Program-made: the position numbers and the translations under genes
From: Bin87 sp965220055
GTDB lineage: Bacteria > Chloroflexota > Dehalococcoidia > Lucifugimonadales > UBA3495
Length of the DNA: 64,000 bases
NCBI GenBank assembly: GCA_965220055.1
Contig: CBDCPE010000004.1
Location: 3,100,001 to 3,164,000, forward strand
Reading direction: 5' to 3'
The notes under the pieces: generated by a model
Told to the model about the DNA's origin: nothing
What the model saw: the letters and a program-made list of their open reading frames with translations, nothing else
The model's database searches: none
Shown here: piece after piece, positions 1 through 6,958 of the stretch
Numbering within the stretch: the first letter of the stretch is position 1
Layout: each line of letters begins with the position of its first letter

Positions 1-255
1 CGCCCCTACAAACTCTCGAAGACACCGCTGGAGATACGCGGCCCGGCCCCAAAATTCGGCCAGGACAACCTGCCGCTGCTGGAGGCGCTGCTAGGCAAGC
101 CCGCCGAGCAGGTCTCGGCGTGGGCCGACGCGGCGGTCATCACCGAGGTGCCCACCACCGGCGACCCGTCGCCCACCCTGGATCCGCAGGAACTGGTGGA
201 GCGCGGTCAGCTCGCCGCGTGGGACCCCGACTACCGCGAACGCCTGGGCATTTGA
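1..255 (+). CDS. CaiB/BaiF (family III) CoA-transferase, C-terminal part
   Basis: Frame 1 is open from the window edge to a TGA at 253-255, giving the last 84 residues of a protein that begins outside the window. The sequence reads as the end of a family III CoA-transferase: a 'PLEIRGPAPKFGQDN' stretch, then 'LLEALLGKPAEQVSAWADAAVI', matching the usual family ending in which a helix (LLG...E...L...GVI) follows the glycine/proline-rich loop. These enzymes move CoA between acyl-CoA and a free acid in the cytoplasm. The catalytic Asp lies in the missing N-terminal part, so the substrate cannot be inferred. It ends about 60 bp before a tRNA gene. Confidence 0.7.
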   Translation, partial: RPYKLSKTPLEIRGPAPKFGQDNLPLLEALLGKPAEQVSAWADAAVITEVPTTGDPSPTLDPQELVERGQLAAWDPDYRERLGI

Positions 256-315
256 CGATTGAGCACGCCGGGTCTAACCTGAAAGTAGGCGCACGATACC
301 CGCGCCGCGCGTTCC

Positions 316-390
316 GGGCCCGTAGCTCAGTGGAAGAGCATCCGACTCATAATCGGCAGGTCACAGGTTCGAACCCTGTCGGGCCCACCA
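316..390 (+). tRNA. tRNA with CAT anticodon (elongator Met or Ile2)
   Basis: Acceptor arm GGGCCCG at 316-322 pairs with CGGGCCC at 380-386. D-arm GCTC..GAGC, anticodon loop CTCATAA, T-arm ACAGG-TTCGAAC-CCTGT and an encoded CCA (388-390) are all present. CAT anticodons serve initiator Met, elongator Met or lysidine-modified Ile2. The paired first acceptor base argues against the initiator. Met versus Ile2 is not decided. Confidence 0.9.
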
Positions 391-391
391 T
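359..391 (+). repeat. 33-bp direct repeat, tRNA copy (att-like)
   Basis: Bases 359-391 (T-arm, acceptor 3' strand and CCA of the tRNA) recur exactly at 1069-1101. A tRNA 3' end duplicated downstream is the usual footprint of an integrative element that uses the tRNA as attachment site. The tRNA-proximal copy keeps the tRNA intact. Confidence 0.7.
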
Positions 392-495
392 CCTGCACAA
401 AGGCGAAACCTGCGGTTTATGTTGTACGGAGCTGCTGGGGAAGGATACTTTGGCAGACGCATCTTGTGCCCGCAGAAGACGTTGAGAGTTGCCCG

Positions 496-747
496 ATGAT
501 AGCGAGAATACCATTGGTTCTGGACCCCCAACCCGAAGGGGGCTACACGGTGACGTCTCCGTTGCTACCTGAGTTGATTACCGAGGGCGACACCATCACG
601 GAGTGCCTGATTAACGCCGAGGACGCCTTTGCGGTAGTCTTGGAAATTTACGAGGACGAGGGGCGTCCTTTGCCGCCGGAGATCCACGTGGACGACGCCA
701 ACGGTCCAGTGTCCGTTGAGGCCGTGGTTGCGGTCCCGGCTCGGTGA
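496..747 (+). CDS. hicB: HicB-type antitoxin
   Basis: An 83-residue protein beginning 'MIARIPLVLDPQPEGGYTV' has the HicB partial RNase-H-like fold signature: two short strands, a GGYTV(T/W) turn, then 'LLPELITEGDTITECLINAEDAF', which is the family's 'PELPGC.T.G.T.EEA..N..EA' pattern. I chose the ATG at 496 over an upstream in-frame start at 466 because the fold begins there. HicB neutralises the HicA mRNA interferase and usually represses its own operon. No separate C-terminal DNA-binding domain is visible. The stop overlaps the hicA start by four bases (GTGA), so the two are translationally coupled with antitoxin first, the reverse of the best-known hicAB order. Confidence 0.85.
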   Translation: MIARIPLVLDPQPEGGYTVTSPLLPELITEGDTITECLINAEDAFAVVLEIYEDEGRPLPPEIHVDDANGPVSVEAVVAVPAR

Positions 748-956
748 GATACCGGGAGGCTGCGCGCAAGCTGGCGAGCCTGGGATGTTACGAGGTTCCA
801 ACGCGAAGCGGCGGCTCTCACAGAAGATGGTTCAATCCAACAGCACAAAAAAACGCGACGTTGCCGGACTGGGGTAGCCGTGACCTGAAAATCGGAACTC
901 TGCGTTCGGCTATCAGACAGTTAGGAGTAGACTGGACGGAGTTCCAGAACTCATAG
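744..956 (+). CDS. hicA: HicA-type mRNA interferase toxin
   Basis: A 70-residue basic protein starts at GTG 744, overlapping the hicB stop. It shows the HicA double-stranded-RNA-binding-like pattern: 'AARKLASLGCYEVPTRSGGSHRRW' with the catalytic His at residue 26 after G-G-S, and the C-terminal 'DLKIGTLRSAIRQLGV' helix that is highly conserved in HicA. The toxin cleaves mRNA in the cytoplasm and is held inactive by HicB. The pair sits alone between the two copies of the tRNA 3' end, so it is probably the surviving cargo of a tRNA-integrated element. Confidence 0.85.
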   Translation: MRYREAARKLASLGCYEVPTRSGGSHRRWFNPTAQKNATLPDWGSRDLKIGTLRSAIRQLGVDWTEFQNS

Positions 957-1034
957 AATGAAGTACTCTTTGCCCGACATCGCAATGACAATCAGCCGCA
1001 TAACGCCGTCACCCCGCCGGGTCAGGGACTTCAA

Positions 1035-1101
1035 TGTCAGCGGATGAGCATCTGTCTCGTAATCGCGGGGTCACAGGTTCGAACCCTGTCGGGCCCACCA
1101 T
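1035..1101 (+). pseudogene. Degenerate tRNA copy / distal att-like repeat
   Basis: The last 33 bases (1069-1101) are identical to the end of the tRNA at 316-390, and similarity fades upstream through the anticodon region (CTCGTAA instead of CTCATAA) to a ruined D-arm. The 5' acceptor strand has no pairing partner, so this is not a working tRNA. It marks the distal edge of a 0.7-kb insertion holding hicBA. The integrase one would expect is absent. Confidence 0.7.
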
Positions 1102-1175
1102 GATATACCGGTACATAAAGGTAGCAGCGGAGTACGTGATGCGCATCGGCGAATCAGAGAGTCGAGAAGATATCG

Positions 1176-2254
1176 ATGACAGGTGAACAATACCTAGCGG
1201 CCATTCGGACAGAGTTAGTGGCAGCCCACCGGCAACACAAGATGGGTGAGAACGTGCTTCGCGCGTTCGGCTACATAAGGCGGAGACGCACGGTCATTGA
1301 AGAGATCAATGCCGCCTTGGAAAAACTTGGATTGGTAGCAAATCCCCCGATCGACTCTGATATGCCGCTAAGACGCCCCCGTATTGTCTTCTCGCTTAGG
1401 GATACGGCTGACGCCGCGATACCGATTGCGTCGAACAGTGCCGATGCCGTGGACCTTAGTAGTTCCAATGTTCTAGCACAAGATGAAGACGACAGCGACA
1501 CCGACCTGCCCGAACCAGCCTTCAGCGTGTCCGAATTAGAATCGGCGGACAAAAAAGTTGAGTGGGTTTCACCCAATGCGTCAATGTACGATACGATGCC
1601 TATAGCAAGATGGTCCTTCACAAATATTCCCAGTTGGTAGTATCGAGCAACTGTAGACCCATGCAACAAGCCATCAAGGGCATCGTCTCTTTCCAGTCGA
1701 TGACCAAAGCTTTGATGAATGGTAAACCTAAGATTGTGGGCGATTGTATCGACCAAGATGTACGCTTCGTCCCGAGCGATGCGGATCTGAAATCAGTCGT
1801 GAGTCAATTGCGCGGAAATGACGTAGTTTTGGTTATCGGTCAAGACAAACGGCTACGGGGAATAGTTGCCGCATGGGATTTGGCTGAAGAGTTCGCTCGG
1901 TTGGTCGACCCTTTCAAGCGAATAGGCGAAATTGAAGAACGTCTCCGCACGTTGGTGAGAATTAGACTAGGGCAACAGAAGGTTGTTAAGTTCCTGATTG
2001 ACCACGGACTTCCGGGTAAAGACCCAATTGAACAAATTGAGGAACTGACAATGGGAGAGCTGCAGAGAGTGCTGGATTTCCAAGAACATTGGGACGCCAT
2101 GAATCTGCCGTACGGCAAGAAAATTTTCATTGATGCGTTGAACGACGCGCGTGAATTCCGGAACCGTCTGATGCACTTCAAGGATCCACTCAACGTTGAT
2201 GAGTTGACGCGGCTTTCCAACTTCTGCGACATGGTGCGCGAGATCAGGTTGTAA
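1176..2254 (+). pseudogene. CBS-domain protein with C-terminal HEPN-like motif, frameshifted
   Basis: Two overlapping frames form one protein: the first runs 1176-1640 and the second takes over near 1590-1605 and ends at 2254. The N-terminus resembles proteins with a helical 'R(R)RRxVxxIxxAL' region. The join restores a CBS motif, 'SPNASMYD' then 'MVLHKYSQLVV', followed by a second CBS half ('VPSDADLKSVVSQLRGNDVVLVI'). CBS pairs bind adenosine nucleotides. The C-terminal 100 residues are helical and contain R-N-R-L-M-H (R200/H205 of the second frame), which fits the HEPN R-x4-H ribonuclease motif. The break is a one-base frame change, either real decay or a sequence error. No slippery heptamer was seen. 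Its place beside hicBA and higA suggests a defence or stress role. Confidence 0.55.
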
Positions 2255-2371
2255 CTACCTGTCAGTTGGCAAATAGCTTGAGCTCTTGAGCACCTTGAAC
2301 TCCACAACTCGCGAAACGTTAGTGGAGATGGAGCACCACCATTGAGCGCGAGCCGAGGAAGCAAAGTTCCC

Positions 2372-2701
2372 ATGGTCGGCAAGGCGGTGCACAACCCGAA
2401 AAGACTGCACCCAATCCCTCCGGGGGAGATACTCGACGAAGAGTTTCTCCAACCAATGAACATTACCCAGTACCGGCTCGCCAAGGCCATCGGCGTGGAC
2501 GCGCGGCGAATCCATGCTATTGTCCACGGAGAGCGTGCCATCAGGGCCGAAACGGCGCTGCTGTTCTCGCGCTTCTTTGGAAACTCCGCCGGGTTCTGGA
2601 TGGGCCTTCAAAGCCAGTACGATCTTGAAACTGCCGAAGACCGTCTTTCGGATAAACTGAGGGCGGTGGTTGCCATCTCTTCAGCCAGTGACCAAGAGTA
2701 A
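2372..2701 (+). CDS. higA: HigA/VapI-family antitoxin (HTH)
   Basis: A 109-residue protein starts at ATG 2372; a TTG thirty bases upstream is also in frame. The pattern is that of HigA/VapI antitoxins: 'PIPPGEILDEEFLQPMNITQYRLAKAIGV' leading into an HTH_3 helix-turn-helix (about residues 30-60), then the family signature 'FFGNSAGFWMGLQSQYDL' (69-85). Such proteins bind their own promoter and a HigB RelE-fold toxin. No higB could be recognised in the 117 bp upstream, so the gene is orphaned or acts as a plain regulator. It ends six bases before the acetyltransferase start and may be cotranscribed with it. Confidence 0.8.
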   Translation: MVGKAVHNPKRLHPIPPGEILDEEFLQPMNITQYRLAKAIGVDARRIHAIVHGERAIRAETALLFSRFFGNSAGFWMGLQSQYDLETAEDRLSDKLRAVVAISSASDQE

Positions 2702-2706
2702 TTTCA

Positions 2707-3897
2707 ATGCCTGAACTGAGAAACATCACCCCCGACGAGTTCGAGCGGTGGATGAGCGTGGAGTCGCGCGCCCACGGCAACCGCTTGAACCACGACCCGG
2801 AAGAACTGCGGCCCCACTTCGATCTGGACCGCACCATTGCCGTGTTTGAGGACGGCCAGATCGTCGCCGGGGCGCACTCTCACTGGCTGGAGATGTCCAT
2901 CCCCGGCGGCACCTCCGTCGTGGCCGGCGTGTCCAACGTCGAGGTTCAGCCCACCCACACCCGGCGCGGCATAATGACCCAGATGATGCGCCACCAGATC
3001 GACGGCATCCACGAGCGCGGCGAACCCCTAGCCGCCCTCTTCGCCACCGAGAGCGCGATCTACGGCCGGTTTGGCTACGGGGTAGGGTCGGTGCACGAGC
3101 AGTGGACTATCGAAAAGGCCCACAACGCTTACGCCCGCCGCCATGAGAGCCCTGGGCGCATCGTCTTCATGGACCCTGCGGACATCGGCAACGCGCTGCC
3201 CGATGTGATGCGCCGCAGCACCGAAGGCCGGCCGGCGGTGTTCCAACGTGCGCCCCACCATTGGGAACGAGACTCACGGAACCCGATACACGCTCAGGGC
3301 GGTTCCGGCGGACTGTTCTACGCCGCCTACGTCGAGGACGGCCAGATTGACGGCTACGCCACCTACCGCACCCAACGGCCCGCGGTCATGGTCAACGAAC
3401 TGATGGCAGCCACCCCCGAGGCCACCGCCGCCCTGTGGCGGTTCTGCTTCGACCTCGACCTCTACGAGCGCACCGAGGCCGTCAAGCGTCCGGTGGACGA
3501 CCCGCTGCCCTGGATGCTGGCCGACCCGCGCCGGCTGCAACGCTCCCCTCGCGACGGCCTGTGGGTGCGCGTGGTCGACGCCCGCGCCGCGCTGGAGCAG
3601 CGTAGTTACGCCACCAGCGACCGCCTCGTCCTCGAAATCCGCGACGATTTCTGCGACTGGAACCAGGGGTGTTGGAGCCTTGAAATGTCCCCTGAGGGCG
3701 GCGACTGCCGGCCCGTCACTGGCGGCGCCGATCTGGCAATCAACGTGTCCGCCCTGGCCTCCGTCTACCTTGGCGCGGCGACTTTCAGCACGCTGCAGCA
3801 GGCTGGCCAGATTGATGAGTCCACACCGGGAGCGGTGCAGCGCGCCGACCGGGCATTCGCCGTGCCGTTGAAACCCTGGACCCCCTACAACTTCTGA
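2707..3897 (+). CDS. Eis-family GNAT N-acetyltransferase
   Basis: A 396-residue cytoplasmic acetyltransferase of the Eis type, at the usual family length of about 400. The first GNAT domain holds the acetyl-CoA loop 'VQPTHTRRGIMTQMM' (about 80-94) and the Eis hallmark 'ATESAIYGRFGYG' (113-125). A second GNAT-like segment and a sterol-carrier-like C-terminal domain follow. The chain ends in Phe, as in Eis, where the terminal carboxylate takes part in catalysis. Family members acetylate amines, including aminoglycosides and protein lysines; the substrate here is unknown. An SDR gene follows 12 bp downstream on the same strand. Confidence 0.85.
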   Translation: MPELRNITPDEFERWMSVESRAHGNRLNHDPEELRPHFDLDRTIAVFEDGQIVAGAHSHWLEMSIPGGTSVVAGVSNVEVQPTHTRRGIMTQMMRHQIDGIHERGEPLAALFATESAIYGRFGYGVGSVHEQWTIEKAHNAYARRHESPGRIVFMDPADIGNALPDVMRRSTEGRPAVFQRAPHHWERDSRNPIHAQGGSGGLFYAAYVEDGQIDGYATYRTQRPAVMVNELMAATPEATAALWRFCFDLDLYERTEAVKRPVDDPLPWMLADPRRLQRSPRDGLWVRVVDARAALEQRSYATSDRLVLEIRDDFCDWNQGCWSLEMSPEGGDCRPVTGGADLAINVSALASVYLGAATFSTLQQAGQIDESTPGAVQRADRAFAVPLKPWTPYNF

Positions 3898-3909
3898 CGA
3901 GGTGAGCAC

Positions 3910-4668
3910 ATGGCTCGATTGGACGGCAAGGTCGCGCTGATCAGCGGCGGCGCGCGGGGGATGGGAGCAACCGAGGCCCGGCTGTTCGCCCGTGAAGGCG
4001 CGGCCGTCGTCATCGGCGATATTTTGGACGAGGATGGCGAGGCCACCGCCGCGTCCATCGCGGCCGAAGGTGGCCGCTGCCGCTACGTGCACCTGGACGT
4101 CACCCAGGAGGCCGAATGGCAGGCCGCCGTGGCCCAGGCGGTGTCGCAGTTCGGTAGCCTCGACGTGCTGGTCAACAACGCCGGCATTGGCAGCAGCTCC
4201 TTTCCCATCCACGAGGAACCGGTGGAGTTGTGGGACCGCACCATCGACGTGAACCTTAAGGGCGTGTTCCTGGGCACTCGCGCGGCAATCCCCGCCATGC
4301 TTGAGTCCGGCGGCGGCTCCATCATCAACATATCATCTCAGTTGGGCATCGTCGGCGTGCCCTACAACGGCGCGGCCTACCAGACCTCCAAGGGCGGCGT
4401 GCGCATTTTCACCAAAGCCGCCGCGCTGCAATACGCGGACCGGGGCATTAGGGTCAATTCCGTGCATCCCGGCCCAATTGTCACCGAGATGACCCGGTCC
4501 GGCCGCAACGACCCCGAGCGCCTTGCAGTAATGATGTCCCGCATCCCCATGGGCCGTTACGGCGAGCCGGAAGAAGTCGCCAACGCCGTGCTGTACCTTG
4601 CGTCCGACGAGTCGTCCTTCGTCACCGGCAGCGAGGTGGTGGTGGACGGCGGCTGGACCGCCCAGTAG
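3910..4668 (+). CDS. SDR-family NAD(P)-dependent oxidoreductase
   Basis: A 252-residue classical short-chain dehydrogenase. The Rossmann glycine motif is at 12-19 (SGGARGMG), the NNAG motif at 89-92, and the catalytic set is Asn114, Ser142/143, Tyr157 and Lys161 (YxxxK). 'PG-IVTEM' and the C-terminal 'SSFVTGSEVVVDGGWT' are typical of 3-alpha-hydroxysteroid or 3-oxoacyl-type SDRs. It oxidises or reduces an alcohol/ketone with NAD(P); Asp37 after the second strand ('VIGDILDEDG') favours NAD. It lies 12 bp after the acetyltransferase gene and is convergent with the LLM gene, whose stop is one base away. Confidence 0.88.
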   Translation: MARLDGKVALISGGARGMGATEARLFAREGAAVVIGDILDEDGEATAASIAAEGGRCRYVHLDVTQEAEWQAAVAQAVSQFGSLDVLVNNAGIGSSSFPIHEEPVELWDRTIDVNLKGVFLGTRAAIPAMLESGGGSIINISSQLGIVGVPYNGAAYQTSKGGVRIFTKAAALQYADRGIRVNSVHPGPIVTEMTRSGRNDPERLAVMMSRIPMGRYGEPEEVANAVLYLASDESSFVTGSEVVVDGGWTAQ

Positions 4669-4669
4669 C

Positions 4670-5587
4670 TCAGGGACGTTCGACTTCAGTGAACCGTTTC
4701 AACTGGTCCATCATCTGCTCCGAATTGGCTGCCCTCGGCTCCACCACCAGGTAGTCCAGGCCGGCCTGCTCGTATTCCATCAGATCGCCGGCCACCTGCT
4801 CCGGGGAACCTCGCAGCGGCGTGCGTCCCGCCCCGGCGAAGGGTTCGTCAGTGACATCCAGCCCGGCCCGCAGCGAAATGGTGAAACCCTCCATGCCGTC
4901 CCCGTGTGACTCGCGGAGTTCTGCGATGCGGCTCCGCACCTTCGCCACGTCGGCCGGACTCTGCCGGACTCCATGCCAACCGTCGGCCAGGTTCGCCGCG
5001 CGGCGCAACGCCGGCGGGCTGATCCCGCCGGTCCAGATCGGTGGGTGAGGCTGGGACACGGGCCGGGGCGCCATGCCCAGGCCGGCAACGCTGTAGTGGG
5101 TCCCCTGTACGTCGGGCACGGGCTCCGTCCAAAAGGCTTTCAGGATCGCGATGTGCTCGTCGGTGACGGTGCCGCGCGCGCTGAATTCCGAGCCCAGCGC
5201 AGCAAACTCCTCAGCCATCCAGCCCACCCCGGCCCCGACTATCAGTCGCCCGTTGGAGATCACGTCCAGCGTGCCCAGCATCTTGGCGTTCAGCACCGGA
5301 TGGCGGTAGGGCAGCACCAGTACGCTGAACCCCAACTGCACCCGGCTGGTCACCGCCGCCAGGTAGGACAGCGTCGTTATCGGTTCCAGGATGCGGTCGG
5401 ATGCAGTCAGCGGGAACCGGCCGTCGCTGCGGTACGGGTACGCCGAGCGCAGTTCCGTGGGTATCGCAATGTGGTCGCTGAGGAACACGCCGTTGTAGCC
5501 GAGACCCTCGGCGCGCTGGGCGATTAGCATCAGCGATTCGATGTGCGCCATGGTCCCGACGTTGGGTAGGATCACACCGTATTTCAT
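4670..5587 (-). CDS. LLM-class (luciferase-like) F420/flavin-dependent oxidoreductase
   Basis: A 305-residue TIM-barrel enzyme of the luciferase-like monooxygenase family. It begins 'MKYGVILPNVG', a typical first strand, so the start was placed at 5587 rather than at an upstream in-frame codon. 'LGYNGVFLSDHIAIP', 'TSRVQLGFSVLVLPYRHPVLNAKML', 'SNGRLIVGAGVGWMAEEF' and 'PHPPIWTGG' follow the TIGR03619-type F420-dependent subfamily. It would act in the cytoplasm with F420 or FMN. Convergent with the upstream SDR and divergent from citrate synthase. Confidence 0.85.
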   Translation of the reverse strand: MKYGVILPNVGTMAHIESLMLIAQRAEGLGYNGVFLSDHIAIPTELRSAYPYRSDGRFPLTASDRILEPITTLSYLAAVTSRVQLGFSVLVLPYRHPVLNAKMLGTLDVISNGRLIVGAGVGWMAEEFAALGSEFSARGTVTDEHIAILKAFWTEPVPDVQGTHYSVAGLGMAPRPVSQPHPPIWTGGISPPALRRAANLADGWHGVRQSPADVAKVRSRIAELRESHGDGMEGFTISLRAGLDVTDEPFAGAGRTPLRGSPEQVAGDLMEYEQAGLDYLVVEPRAANSEQMMDQLKRFTEVERP

Positions 5588-5632
5588 ACTCAAAACCTGC
5601 GGCTGGAAGGCTCGGCCGGTGGCCGGTTTCGG

Positions 5633-5662
5633 TTGACACTCCGCCGAACCCGATGCTAGCAT
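5633..5662 (+). promoter_or_regulatory. Candidate sigma-70-type promoter for citrate synthase
   Basis: TTGACA at 5633-5638 and TAGCAT at 5657-5662, separated by 18 bp, lie 85 bp before the citrate synthase ATG and face it. The -35 box is a perfect consensus match; the -10 matches four of six. Confidence 0.45.
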
Positions 5663-5746
5663 AACCTACCGCCGGAACGGGCGATTTCCGCCGGCGTGAA
5701 CGGGGTGGCGCACCCGTAGCCAAGCCCCTGACCAAGGAGTACACAG

Positions 5747-6883
5747 ATGGCCGACCAGCCCGAACTGCACCGCGGTTTGATGAACGTCTACATGGACACC
5801 ACGGAGTCCAGTTTCATCGACGGCGATATCGGAAAACTGCTCTATCGTGGTTACGACATACACGATCTGGCCGAAAAGTCCACCTTTGAGGAAATCATCC
5901 ACCTGGTGCTGTACGGTGAGCTGCCAAATCGAACCCAGCTCGAAGAGACGGACGGCTACCTGCGGGCCAACCGTCGCATCCCCGATGAGATCATCACAGT
6001 CATCGACGCGGTGAAATCGGCGCATCCCATGGACGTCCTCCAGACAGCTCTCATCGGCCTGGCCGCTTTTGACGACGAGTCTGAGGACAACTCCAAGGAA
6101 GCCAACGTCCGGAAGGCCCTTCGGTTGACCGCCCAGGCGCCAACTATCGTAACGGCTCATCATCGCATTCGGTCCGGACTGGAGCCGGTTGCGCCCAACC
6201 CCGACCTGAAGCTCGCCGGCAACTTCCTCTACATGCTCTTCAACGAGATGCCGGACGACGAGACCGTCTCCCTAATGGACGTGGACTTCATCCTGCACGC
6301 GGAACACGGCGTCAACGCGTCCTCCTTTGCTGCCCGCGTTTCCGCCTCCACCAACTCGACGCTGCACGCCGCCGTCTCCGGCGCGGTGGGCACGCTCAAG
6401 GGGCCGGCTCACGGCGGCGCCGCCGAAGAAGTGATGAAGATGTCGATGGAAATCGGCAACCCCGAGAACGCGGGAGAGTACGCTCGAAACAAGTTGGACA
6501 ACCGTGAGCGCATCATGGGCTTCGGCCACCGCGTCTACAAGGCCGAGGACCCCCGGGCGCGCCATCTGCGCGATCGCTCCCAGGCGCTGGGCGAAAAGCG
6601 CGGCGACCCGCGCTGGTTCCAGATCCTCACCCACCTGTCCGAGGACGTGATGGCCCCCTATCGGGACCGCGGCATCTACGTCAACGTGGACTTCTACGCC
6701 GGCTCTATCTACCACCTGCTGGGCATACCGTCGGATCTGTTCATCCCGATCTTTGCCCTGGGGCGCGTCCCCGGCTGGTCAGCTCAGTGCATCGAGCAGT
6801 ACGAGAACAACATCCTGCTGCGCCCGCGCCTGCACTACATCGGCCCCATGGACCGCGAGTACGTGCCAATAGAGCAGCGGTAG
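5747..6883 (+). CDS. gltA: Citrate synthase (type II/methylcitrate synthase class)
   Basis: A 378-residue citrate synthase of the short Gram-positive/archaeal length, starting at ATG 5747 behind AAGGAG. The catalytic residues are in place: His222 (GPAHGG), His261 (MGFGHRVYK) and Asp315 (VNVDFYAG). 'FIDGDIGKLLYRGYDIHDLAE' is the N-terminal signature and 'EHGVNASSFAAR' the substrate-binding stretch. It condenses oxaloacetate with acetyl-CoA at the entry to the TCA cycle. Propionyl-CoA use (methylcitrate synthase) cannot be excluded, as this clade includes both. Monocistronic, followed by a 28-bp palindrome. Confidence 0.92.
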   Translation: MADQPELHRGLMNVYMDTTESSFIDGDIGKLLYRGYDIHDLAEKSTFEEIIHLVLYGELPNRTQLEETDGYLRANRRIPDEIITVIDAVKSAHPMDVLQTALIGLAAFDDESEDNSKEANVRKALRLTAQAPTIVTAHHRIRSGLEPVAPNPDLKLAGNFLYMLFNEMPDDETVSLMDVDFILHAEHGVNASSFAARVSASTNSTLHAAVSGAVGTLKGPAHGGAAEEVMKMSMEIGNPENAGEYARNKLDNRERIMGFGHRVYKAEDPRARHLRDRSQALGEKRGDPRWFQILTHLSEDVMAPYRDRGIYVNVDFYAGSIYHLLGIPSDLFIPIFALGRVPGWSAQCIEQYENNILLRPRLHYIGPMDREYVPIEQR

Positions 6884-6906
6884 CGCGGGACGACGTACAT
6901 AAGAAT

Positions 6907-6934
6907 GTAGGGGCGAATGATCATTCGCCCCTAC
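6907..6934. repeat. 28-bp perfect palindrome (REP-like), copy 1
   Basis: Two 14-base arms (core GGGGCGAATG / CATTCGCCCC) form a perfect palindrome between the convergent gltA and lipoprotein genes. Related copies lie at 17869-17890 and 37833-37854. It could fold in RNA from either strand and end transcription, but its recurrence marks it as an interspersed repeat family. Confidence 0.75.
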
Positions 6935-6958
6935 GCATTTTGGGAACCTGAACGTTCG

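Noticed and set aside
1035..1101. Second functional tRNA with CGT anticodon
   Set aside because: The T-arm and CCA are present, but the 5' acceptor strand does not pair and the D-arm is ruined, so it is a remnant or attachment repeat.
1590..1610. Programmed frameshift in the CBS/HEPN gene
   Set aside because: No slippery heptamer or downstream stem was evident at the join; a simple indel or sequence error is more likely.
2255..2371. A higB toxin gene upstream of higA
   Set aside because: All three plus-strand frames were read; none gives the RelE-fold HigB pattern, only a short frame ending in Glu-His-His-His.
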